A DNA stretch of 64,000 bases from Phycisphaerales bacterium (GTDB lineage: Bacteria > Planctomycetota > Phycisphaerae > Phycisphaerales > UBA1924): positions 124,001 to 188,000 of the forward strand of contig CAJPFG010000017.1 of assembly GCA_905339235.1 (NCBI GenBank), read 5' to 3'. Within the stretch, counting starts at the first letter, position 1. The number at the start of each line of letters is the position of its first letter. Shown here piece by piece: positions 50,666-57,863 of this stretch. A model generated the notes under the pieces. That model was not told the origin of the DNA. It worked only from the letters and a program-made list of their open reading frames with translations, and made no database searches. The position numbers and the translations under genes are program-made.

Positions 50666-51265
50666 TTACCGGTAGAACTCGATGATCAGGTTCGTGTTGA
50701 CGTCGAACGGAATCTGGTCCGTTGTGGGCAGCGCCACGACCTTCACCGTCAGTTCCGAGGGGTTGAGTTCGATCCAGCCCGGCACCTCAAAGCCCGCCAG
50801 AGACTCCATCGCCTCCTTCGCGAGTTTGTGCGTCTTCGCCTTGATCGAGATCGTGTCCCCGACGTGCACCGTCGCCGACGGCCGATCCGTCTTCCGCCCG
50901 TTCAACAGCACGTGCCCGTGGGAAACCAACTGCCGTGCGCCCCAGATCGTGCGGGCCAGCCCCGCCCGACGGACGACGTTGTCCAGCCGCCGCTCCAGGA
51001 GTTGAAGGAGCATGTCGCCCGTGTTGCCCGGCATGCCCGACGCGTGCGCCAGGTTCCGCCGGAACTGCTTCTCCAGCACCCCGTAGTGATACTTGAGTTT
51101 CTGCTTCTCGTTCAGACGAATGCCGTAGTCGCGAAGCCGCCGCCCCCGGAAGCCGTGCTGCCCGGGGAAAACCAGTTGCCGCTTCGACGTGTGCTTGGGA
51201 TTGTCCGCGATCGGAACCCCGACCCGGCGCGAGAGTTTGACCTTTGGACCTGTGTAACGGGCCAT
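50666..51265 (-). CDS. rpsD: 30S ribosomal protein S4
   Basis: S4 nucleates assembly of the 30S body and, in many bacteria, represses its own operon. The 199-residue sequence has the N-terminal MARYTGPKVKLSRR, the S4 RNA-binding domain RRLDNVVRRAGLARTIWGAR...LVSHGHVLLNGRKTD and the C-terminal IPFDVNTNLIIEFYR. Zinc-binding cysteines of the C+ form are absent, so it is a C-minus S4. It stands alone here instead of in the alpha operon (rpsM-rpsK-rpsD-rpoA). Its leader carries two near-identical hairpins (51293-51336). The start follows GGAGG with an eight-base spacer. Confidence 0.97.
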   Translation of the reverse strand: MARYTGPKVKLSRRVGVPIADNPKHTSKRQLVFPGQHGFRGRRLRDYGIRLNEKQKLKYHYGVLEKQFRRNLAHASGMPGNTGDMLLQLLERRLDNVVRRAGLARTIWGARQLVSHGHVLLNGRKTDRPSATVHVGDTISIKAKTHKLAKEAMESLAGFEVPGWIELNPSELTVKVVALPTTDQIPFDVNTNLIIEFYR

Positions 51266-51292
51266 TCAGAACCTCCGTCTCCGCGTGGTGGC

Positions 51293-51336
51293 ATGAGCCT
51301 CCCGGCTCACGTCCCGTCATGAACCTCCCGGTTCAT
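51293..51336 (-). promoter_or_regulatory. Double hairpin in the rpsD leader
   Basis: On the minus strand ATGAACC-GGGA-GGTTCAT (51336-51319) is a perfect hairpin, and 26 bases later GTGAGCC-GGGA-GGCTCAT (51310-51293) repeats it with compensated changes in the stem (AA/TT to AG/CT) and the same GGGA loop. The 3' half of each, GGGAGGNTCATG, looks like a ribosome-binding site with a start codon. The true rpsD site (GGAGG, then ATG at 51265) lies 28 bases further on. Confidence 0.6.
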
Positions 51337-51479
51337 GTCCTCGCGGGTGCCAACCTTTGGCTGGCGATCTTCGCCGGAATACCGAGACTTCGGGCCGGCT
51401 GGTGAAAGATCCGGGCATTTCAATGCCTGGGGGCTAATGAAAGCAGGGTCGCTCCCGGGGGTCAAGGCCGCCGCGGCCT

Positions 51480-51827
51480 CTATCGCCCACCCGCCAGGTG
51501 CCGCTCGACCCGGGCCAGCATCGCCGCCCGCGGCGAATACCCGGTCCACGACTCCACCTTCTCCCCGCCCTTGACGATCATCAGCGCGGGAATCCCGCTC
51601 ACCCCGAACCGGTCCGCCAGTTCGGGCTCCTCGTCCACGTTCACAAACGCCACCCGCGCCCGCCCGCGCAGTTCCATCGCCAGCCGCTCCACCTCCGGCT
51701 TGAGCATCCGGCACGGCGGACACCACGGCGCCCAGAAATCAACCAGCACGGGCAGGTCCGAGCCGAACACTTCCTCGTCAAAGGTCCCCGCCGTCGGATG
51801 AAGCAGACTCGTGTCGTTGTGTTTCAT
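51480..51827 (-). CDS. Thioredoxin-like protein (WCPPC active site)
   Basis: A 115-residue thioredoxin with active site FWAPWCPPCRMLKP (Cys36, Cys39), VAFVNVDEEPELADRFGVSGIPALMIVKGG and the cis-Pro loop GIP. The central dipeptide is Pro-Pro instead of Gly-Pro, which should raise reactivity toward oxidised substrates compared with classic thioredoxin. ATG 51827 is chosen because GAGGGAG lies five bases upstream; the frame is open further upstream through the neighbouring gene. It is the last gene of the operon hlyD-RND-DUF2892-trx, 11 bases after the DUF2892 stop. No signal peptide is present, so it is cytoplasmic. Confidence 0.88.
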   Translation of the reverse strand: MKHNDTSLLHPTAGTFDEEVFGSDLPVLVDFWAPWCPPCRMLKPEVERLAMELRGRARVAFVNVDEEPELADRFGVSGIPALMIVKGGEKVESWTGYSPRAAMLARVERHLAGGR

Positions 51828-51838
51828 GTCGCTCCCTC

Positions 51839-52141
51839 TCATCGACAACCCCCGCCGCAGCAACCATCCGTCGCTCCCGACCCGCCGCCCGAACCCCGGT
51901 TCCACGGCAGCCGCGCGATGAACGATGCCATCGGGCAATTGCCGGTCAACCCCGCGAACACGAGCCCGACCCCCACAATCGCCGGCAAGGCCACCCACGC
52001 CGGGTCCACCAGGTACGCCGCGCCGACCCCGCCCAGCAGCACCACGCCGATCATCCCCTGCGTCTGCCGCATGACCGGCTTGCTATGCGCCGCGTCCGAA
52101 TACACATCGCTTTTCGTTCCCGTCACAGCCGTTGTGGTCAT
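51839..52141 (-). CDS. DUF2892-type small membrane protein with Cys-rich tail
   Basis: A 100-residue protein with two membrane helices (about 32-70, MIGVVLLGGVGAAYLVDP and ALPAIVGVGLVFAGLTGNCP), which matches the YgaP-type inner-membrane region DUF2892. In this family the segment GNCPM is conserved. The C-terminus is Gly/Cys-rich (GCCGGGCR), which may bind metal or sulfur. No rhodanese domain is attached, although in YgaP it is fused. A start at ATG 52141 is supported by GGGAG ten bases upstream. It lies in the same operon as the RND pump and thioredoxin. Confidence 0.75.
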   Translation of the reverse strand: MTTTAVTGTKSDVYSDAAHSKPVMRQTQGMIGVVLLGGVGAAYLVDPAWVALPAIVGVGLVFAGLTGNCPMASFIARLPWNRGSGGGSGATDGCCGGGCR

Positions 52142-52210
52142 CGTGGGTCTCCCTGTGTTCACCACCTTGGAGCCCTCCGCCCCGCGGCGGTTCCCGTTTT
52201 TCTACCGCGC

Positions 52211-55200
52211 TCACTCCACTTCGCGCTGCTCCACCCCATGCCCCGGGACGTTCCTGTACAGCATCCAGTACACCAGCGGAATCACGAACAGCGTGAACAC
52301 CGTGGACGCAACCAGCCCGAAAACCAGCGCCCACGCCAGCCCCGAAAAAACCGGATCGATCGTGATTGGAATGGCCGACAGCATCGCCGCCGCCACCACC
52401 AGCAGAATCGGCCGCAGCCGCACCGCGCCCGCCTCGATCACCGCGTCCATGAACGGCCGCCCTCGCCGGATCGACAGGTGGATGAAGTCCACCAAAATGA
52501 TCGACTGCCGCGTCACAATCCCCGACAACGCGATCATCCCGATCATCGCCGTCGCCGTGAAGAAGACCGGATCAGCGTATCCCCCCGTCGCCTTGCCCGT
52601 GAACATCCCCAGCAGCCAGAACCCCGGCATGATCCCCACCATCGTCAACGGGATCGCCAGCATCACCACCCCGGGAATCACAAACGACCCCGTCTGCGCC
52701 ACCAGGATCACGTAGATCATCACCAGCGCCGCCGCGAACGCCAGCCCCAAATCCCGGAAGACGTCCAGCGTGATCTTCCACTCCCCCTCGCCCGACCACA
52801 CCACCCGCGTGCCCTCCGCCGTGTTCCAAGGAATGCCCCCGCCCCGCGCCAGGTGCGAGCGCCCTTCCATCGGCCGCGGCGAGCCGGTATCGAGCCACCC
52901 TCCCGGCACGCTCACCGCGCCCGCCGGCGCCGCCGCGTCCGCCCGGTCGGCGATCACGTCAATCACCACGTCCGCCGGCGGCCGCCCCGCCGTCTCCGCG
53001 AACACATACGCCACGCGATGCAGGTTTTTGTGATAGATAGTCTGCTCGGCCGGCCGCTCCTCCCATCTCCCGATCTCTCCCAGCGACACCAGCCGCCCCG
53101 TGGGATCAGATTCTCCCCGAACCTGGATCCGCGACAACTCCGCCGAACCGGAGCGATCAGCCCGCGGCAGCCGCGCCAGCATCACCAGCGGCTGCCGCTC
53201 GTTGGGCGCACGCGCCACGCCGATCTCCACCCCCGAAATCGCCCCGCGGACCGTCGCGGCGATCTCCGCGATGCTCACCCCGCTCAGCGCCGCCTTCTCC
53301 TGATCCGGAGTGAACACCAGGTCCCGGCGCCCCGCCTCCACCGTGTTGTCCGCCTCCACAACCCCCGGCTCCGCCGCCAGCCGCCGCGCCACCAGTTCGC
53401 CCGCCTCGCACAGCGTCGAATACGGCAACTCGTCCCGCCCATACACCTCGCCCGCGATCGTGTCGATCACCGGCGGCCCCGGCGGCAGTTCAACAATCTT
53501 CAATCTCGCCCCCGACCTCGCCGCGATCGCTGTCAGCGCATCGCGCACCCGCAGCCCCACCGTGTGGCTCGCGTCCGACCGCGATTTCTTCCCCACGAGG
53601 TTAACGCGAATCTCCGCCTGGTGCGGCAGGGTGCGCAGGTAGTAATGCCGCACCAGCCCGTTGAAGTCAATCGGCGAAGGCGCCCCGACATACGACGTGA
53701 AGTCCGTCACCTCGGGAATCCCCGCCAATGCGCCCTCCAACTCGCGCACCACCGCGTCGGTTCGCTCCAGCGTCGTCCCCTCGTCGGCGTTCACCAGCAG
53801 CAGCAACTCCCCTTTGTTGTCGAACGGCAGCATCTTCAGCGGAACCTGCCGGAACGCCGCCAGCATCGCCGCCGCGCCCGTCAGCAGCCCCACCAGCGCC
53901 AGAAAAATCCACGCCTTGGCCCTCGACGCCAGCAGCGGCCGCAGCAACGGCGCCAGCACGCGATACTGCACGTTCGATCGCGCCGAGGCGAACTCGTCGG
54001 CGTGCCCCCCGCCCGGCACGCCGCTTCCCCATCGCCGCTTCTTCAGCAGGTGAAACGCCAGCCACGGCGTGATCGTGAATGCCACCACCATCGACATCAC
54101 CATCGTCACCGGCACGTTCAGCGCCATCGGCCGCATGTACGGGCCCATCATCCCCGTAATAAAGAACAGCGGCAGGAAACTCGCGATCACCGCCAGCGTC
54201 GCCGAGATCAGCGGCGGCCGTATCTCGCTCACCGCCTCCAGCGTGATCCCGCGGCTCGCCCTCCCGCGCAACAGAAAATGCCGCGCGATGTTCTCCACGT
54301 CCACGATCGGGTCGTCTACCAGCAGCCCCAGCGACAGGATCAACGCGAACAGCGTCACCCGGTTGATCGTGTACCCCGCCATCATGTTCACCGCCAGCGT
54401 CAGCCCGAACACCATCGGCACCGCCACCGCGACCACCAGCGACTCCCGCCACCCCAGCCCCAGCGTCAGCAGCGCCACCACGATCAGGATCGCCACCCAC
54501 AGGCCTTCCACCAGTTCCGAGACCTTTTCGTCCGCCGTCAGCCCGCTGTTCCGGGTCACGACCACTTCGATCCCCTCGGGAATCACCTCCGCCCTCAGCC
54601 GCTCCGCCTCCGCCAGCACCTTCTCCGCAACCGCCACCGCGTTCGTGCCCTTCTTCTTCGCGATCGCAATCGTCACCGCCGGAACGCCCGCACCTTCCTC
54701 GGCGCTCGCCCGCACCCCGCCGTCCGCTTCGCCCACCACCGTCCCCGCCGCGTGCCGGTGCGCATCAAACCCCCGCCCCGGCCCCCATCCGTGCCGCACG
54801 AACGCCGCGCGCTCGCCCGGCCCATCCTCGATCCGCGCTACCTCGCGAAGAAACACCGGCCGCCCCTGCGACACCCCGACCACCAGCCCGCCAAGGTCCG
54901 CCGCGTCGCGAACCACCGACCCCGCCCGCACATCCACGCTCGCGTCGCCCCGCTGCGTCTCCCCCGCGGGCAAACTCATGCTCGACGCCCGCACCGCCCT
55001 CCCAATTTCCAGCATCGACAGCCCGCGCCCCGCGATCGCCTCCCGGTCCAGGTACGCCGTCATCACCCGCGGCAGCCCGCCCGAAATCGTCACGCGCGAC
55101 GTGTTCTCGACCGTCGCCAGCCGCGCGCCCGCCTCCTCCGCCACCCGCCGCAGCGTGAACTCGTCAATCCCCCCGCCCGCCGACCCGCCCTCACGCAGCG

Positions 55201-55684
55201 TCAGCGTCACGATCGGCACATCATCAATCTCGACCGGTTTCATCACCCAGCCCGCCACGCCCGCCGGCACCAGGTCTTTGCTCTCCTCCAGTTTCTTGAA
55301 CAGCCGCACCAGCGACCGTTCCCGATCTTCGCCCACCAGGAACCGCACCGTCACGATCGCCCCGTCCGCCCTCGACATCGAGTAGACATACTCAACGCCG
55401 TCGATCTGATACAGCACGCGTTCGAGTGGCGTGGTGACCAGCCGCTCGACCTCCTGCGCTCCCAGCCCCGGCGCATCCACAAAGATGTCCGCCAGCGGCA
55501 CCACGATCTGCGGGTCTTCCTCGCGGGGGGTCGTGATCAATGCCGCCCCGCCCACCGCGACCGAGATCAGCAGCAGGATCAGCGACAGGTTCGAGTGCAG
55601 AAATGTCCGCACGATCCCGTTGATCCACCCGCCGTGCTGAGCAGGGGCCGATTCGCGCGGGGGTGACGCGGAAACTTCGCTCAT
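52211..55684 (-). CDS. RND efflux pump (AcrB/HAE-like)
   Basis: A 1157-residue inner-membrane pump, the third RND transporter in the window. The N-terminal helix FLHSNLSLILLLISVAVGGAAL and PREEDPQIVVPLADIFVDAPG are typical of the group that includes NolG-like and unannotated efflux pumps. The TM4 motif is GLLVDDPIVDVENIA with Asp457-Asp458, the proton-relay pair of hydrophobic-compound pumps, unlike the DFG motif of CzcA. A Pro replaces the usual Ala after the Asp pair. There are extra residues in the periplasmic loop (GGWLDTGSPRPMEGR). It starts three bases after the hlyD stop. A TolC partner is not encoded here. Substrate is unknown. Confidence 0.88.
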   Translation of the reverse strand: MSEVSASPPRESAPAQHGGWINGIVRTFLHSNLSLILLLISVAVGGAALITTPREEDPQIVVPLADIFVDAPGLGAQEVERLVTTPLERVLYQIDGVEYVYSMSRADGAIVTVRFLVGEDRERSLVRLFKKLEESKDLVPAGVAGWVMKPVEIDDVPIVTLTLREGGSAGGGIDEFTLRRVAEEAGARLATVENTSRVTISGGLPRVMTAYLDREAIAGRGLSMLEIGRAVRASSMSLPAGETQRGDASVDVRAGSVVRDAADLGGLVVGVSQGRPVFLREVARIEDGPGERAAFVRHGWGPGRGFDAHRHAAGTVVGEADGGVRASAEEGAGVPAVTIAIAKKKGTNAVAVAEKVLAEAERLRAEVIPEGIEVVVTRNSGLTADEKVSELVEGLWVAILIVVALLTLGLGWRESLVVAVAVPMVFGLTLAVNMMAGYTINRVTLFALILSLGLLVDDPIVDVENIARHFLLRGRASRGITLEAVSEIRPPLISATLAVIASFLPLFFITGMMGPYMRPMALNVPVTMVMSMVVAFTITPWLAFHLLKKRRWGSGVPGGGHADEFASARSNVQYRVLAPLLRPLLASRAKAWIFLALVGLLTGAAAMLAAFRQVPLKMLPFDNKGELLLLVNADEGTTLERTDAVVRELEGALAGIPEVTDFTSYVGAPSPIDFNGLVRHYYLRTLPHQAEIRVNLVGKKSRSDASHTVGLRVRDALTAIAARSGARLKIVELPPGPPVIDTIAGEVYGRDELPYSTLCEAGELVARRLAAEPGVVEADNTVEAGRRDLVFTPDQEKAALSGVSIAEIAATVRGAISGVEIGVARAPNERQPLVMLARLPRADRSGSAELSRIQVRGESDPTGRLVSLGEIGRWEERPAEQTIYHKNLHRVAYVFAETAGRPPADVVIDVIADRADAAAPAGAVSVPGGWLDTGSPRPMEGRSHLARGGGIPWNTAEGTRVVWSGEGEWKITLDVFRDLGLAFAAALVMIYVILVAQTGSFVIPGVVMLAIPLTMVGIMPGFWLLGMFTGKATGGYADPVFFTATAMIGMIALSGIVTRQSIILVDFIHLSIRRGRPFMDAVIEAGAVRLRPILLVVAAAMLSAIPITIDPVFSGLAWALVFGLVASTVFTLFVIPLVYWMLYRNVPGHGVEQREVE

Positions 55685-55687
55685 GGC

Positions 55688-56794
55688 TCAGCGTCCCTCC
55701 GGCGCGCCTTCGATCACGATTCGCTCACCTTCAACCAGCCCCGCCAGCACCTCGACCTGGCCCTCGATCGACCGTCCCAGCCGCACGGCCCTCCGAACGC
55801 GCGAGCCCTCCGACGCCACATCCACGCACTCCACCTGGCCGACCGTGCGCACCGCTTCCGGCGGAATCAGCAGCACCCGCTCCTCGCCCACCGGGATCGA
55901 CAGCCGCCCGAACATGCCCGTGTACACGCCCTCCGGGCACGGGCCGGTCACCTTCACCTGAAACGTCCGGCTCGACCCCTCCGCCTCCGGCACGATCTCG
56001 CTCACAACCCCCGAGCACGCGTGATCCAGCACATCCACCTTCACCGACACGCTCGCGCCCACGCTCAGCCGCCGCGACAGCGACTCGCGCACGCTCGCCA
56101 CCATCTGCATCCGCGTGGGGTCCAGCAGCGTCACCACCACCTGCCCCGGCAACACCGTGTCGCCGCTGTTGACCCGCTTGTCCACCACCACGCCCTCGAT
56201 CGGGCTGCGGATCGTCGCGAACTCCAGCACCGTCGCCGCTTCCGCCTTCGCCTGCCGCGCCCGCGACACCGCCGCCTCCGCCCCCTTCAACGCATTCACC
56301 GCCCGGTCAACCTCGATCCCCGCCGCGGCGTTCTTCTCAAACGCCGCCCTCAGCCGCGACTCCTCGATCCTCGCCTGGTCCAGCCCCGCCTGCGCCTGCT
56401 CCACCCCCGACTCCGCCTGCGCCAGCCGCGCCCTCAAGTCCGTGTCCTCCACCCGAACCAGCACCTCGCCCTCCGACACCCTCTGCCCCGCCACGACATT
56501 CACCTCAACCGCACGCGCCAGCAGCCGCGACGCCACCTCCACCCGATGCACCGGCTGAATCGTCCCCACGGCCGTCTCTTCCATCGGCAGCGTCCGTGCC
56601 ACAACCTCCACCACGCGCCCCGACCCGATCGGCCTCATCATCGCCCCGCGCGAAGCATCCGCCGCGACCTTCGGCCGAAACGCACCAACCAGCCAGAGCA
56701 TCAAAGTCGCCACCCCAACCACAAACGCGGCCGACACACCCAACGCCGCCAGCCATCGAGGAAATCGCGCCTTGTTGCTTTGCCGTAGGTTCAA
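55688..56794 (-). CDS. Membrane fusion protein (HlyD/AcrA family)
   Basis: A 368-residue periplasmic adaptor paired with the RND pump 52211-55684. A membrane helix at about 14-38 (WLAALGVSAAFVVGVATLMLWLVGAF) is followed by the lipoyl half-motif VASRLLARAVEVNVVAGQRV, a coiled hairpin (AQAESGVEQAQAGLDQARIEESRLRAAF) and IRSPIEGVVVDKRVNSGDTV. It has a beta-barrel with ASVSVKVDVLDHACSGVV. The start is uncertain: no good ATG exists near the expected N-terminus. TTG 56794 has GGGGA six bases upstream, while GTG 56824 and ATG 56878 have no site. Confidence 0.85.
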   Translation of the reverse strand: MNLRQSNKARFPRWLAALGVSAAFVVGVATLMLWLVGAFRPKVAADASRGAMMRPIGSGRVVEVVARTLPMEETAVGTIQPVHRVEVASRLLARAVEVNVVAGQRVSEGEVLVRVEDTDLRARLAQAESGVEQAQAGLDQARIEESRLRAAFEKNAAAGIEVDRAVNALKGAEAAVSRARQAKAEAATVLEFATIRSPIEGVVVDKRVNSGDTVLPGQVVVTLLDPTRMQMVASVRESLSRRLSVGASVSVKVDVLDHACSGVVSEIVPEAEGSSRTFQVKVTGPCPEGVYTGMFGRLSIPVGEERVLLIPPEAVRTVGQVECVDVASEGSRVRRAVRLGRSIEGQVEVLAGLVEGERIVIEGAPEGR

Positions 56795-56983
56795 AGGAGT
56801 TCCCCAGAAATGAGCCTCGTCCACCCATTGGAGCCCGGACCCACCCGCGCGGTTCCCGGAAGCCCAGGGCCACCACATGGCACTTGCTGTTCAGCCTATC
56901 ACTTTCTGTTCAGACCGGCGCCGGAGGTGGACTAACCACACTGCCCACTTGGGTCCGTCGCCGGCACCGAGTCCGGGCGTGGG

Positions 56984-57295
56984 TCATCGGAAAGCTGTCC
57001 ACACGCTTCCGTTCCATTCCCATGTTTCGTCGCTGCGCACGTTGAACTGTCCTCCGCGGCCCCCAAAGAGGACGATGACGCCTCGGGTACGGTCGTAGGC
57101 CATGGCGTGTTCCGATCCTACCCAGGGACCCGTTACGGCTCTTTGCGCCCAGGCGCCACCGTCCCACTCCCAAGTGAGCCCGGGCTCGGAGTATTCAACC
57201 GATTTTCTAGCGAATGCCACGCAGCGCCCACGTGTCTGATCGAAGGCCATCGCGTGCCTGATTGCTCCGGCCCATTCTCGGTTCTGAGGCGCCAT
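56984..57295 (-). pseudogene. Fragment of a Kelch-repeat protein
   Basis: An open stretch of 103 codons encodes two Kelch-like units: HAMAFDQTRGRCVAF...TWEWDGGAW and HAMAYDRTRGVIVLFGGRGG...ETWEWNGSVW. Planctomycete Kelch proteins of this type are several hundred residues and have six or more units and a signal peptide. Here both ends are missing, there is no signal peptide, and the region is bordered by low-complexity DNA. It is best read as a remnant left by deletion. It lies in a gene-poor interval of about 1 kb. Confidence 0.6.
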
Positions 57296-57453
57296 TCGAG
57301 GAACTGCGCCTCAACCCGACTCCTGACTCCTCCCGCCCTCGCCACCATCGACTCTTCCTGACCACCACTCCTCCCGGACGGCGGACGGAACCCCAAGCCG
57401 TTCCCCCGTGCCCGGTGCCTGATGCCCGCCCAGTGCCCCTGCCCCGGCTTCTG

Positions 57454-57576
57454 GAGTCTGAAGCCTGAAGTCTGAAGTCTGAAGTCTGAAGTCTGAAGTC
57501 TGAAATCCCAGATGTCCCAGATCTGAATTCTGAGGTTTGAAATGTTTGAAATCTGAAGTCTGAAATCTGAAATCTG
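57454..57576. repeat. Tandem 7-bp repeats (AAGTCTG / AAATCTG)
   Basis: Seven copies of the 7-base unit AAGTCTG lie at 57454-57502 (five perfect), then a degenerate stretch, then four copies of AAATCTG/AAGTCTG at 57549-57576. Because 7 is not a multiple of 3, three units make a 21-base frame that repeats a 7-residue peptide in every frame. Low-complexity shadow proteins (repeats of DFRLQ-S) seen on the minus strand are not real. The surrounding 1 kb (56795-57863) holds no other supported gene. Confidence 0.85.
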
Positions 57577-57863
57577 AGTCTCGACGACACCCCCCGAGGC
57601 CCCGGGGCGCCTTGCCACTTGGCCACGCCGCCTCCCGCCCGAATTCTCACCCCCTTCGCCCTCCCCCGCCGATCCCCAGATTCCCGCCTGACGGGTTGTG
57701 CGTTGCGGCGCGTCTTTACATAGAGTGATGCCCCCGCGGGGCTTCCGCGCGCGGGGGGAAGGGGTTGGGGGAAGCCCTCGGATGCCCGCCGGGACGGGGA
57801 GGGCGAGAAATCTGGTTATCCCGATGGCCGGCCCTGATGGGGCCCTTGCAGGAGTTCCCGATC

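Noticed and set aside
52085-55666. A 1193-codon plus-strand frame opposite the third RND pump
   Set aside because: Extremely Arg/His/Pro-rich with no motif; it is a shadow of the pump gene.
57454-57576. Possible CRISPR array
   Set aside because: The unit is 7 bases with no spacers, and there are no cas genes in the window.
57133-57650. Minus-strand proteins with repeated DFRLQ-S peptides
   Set aside because: Products of the 7-bp DNA repeat, which keeps all frames open; no real coding signal.
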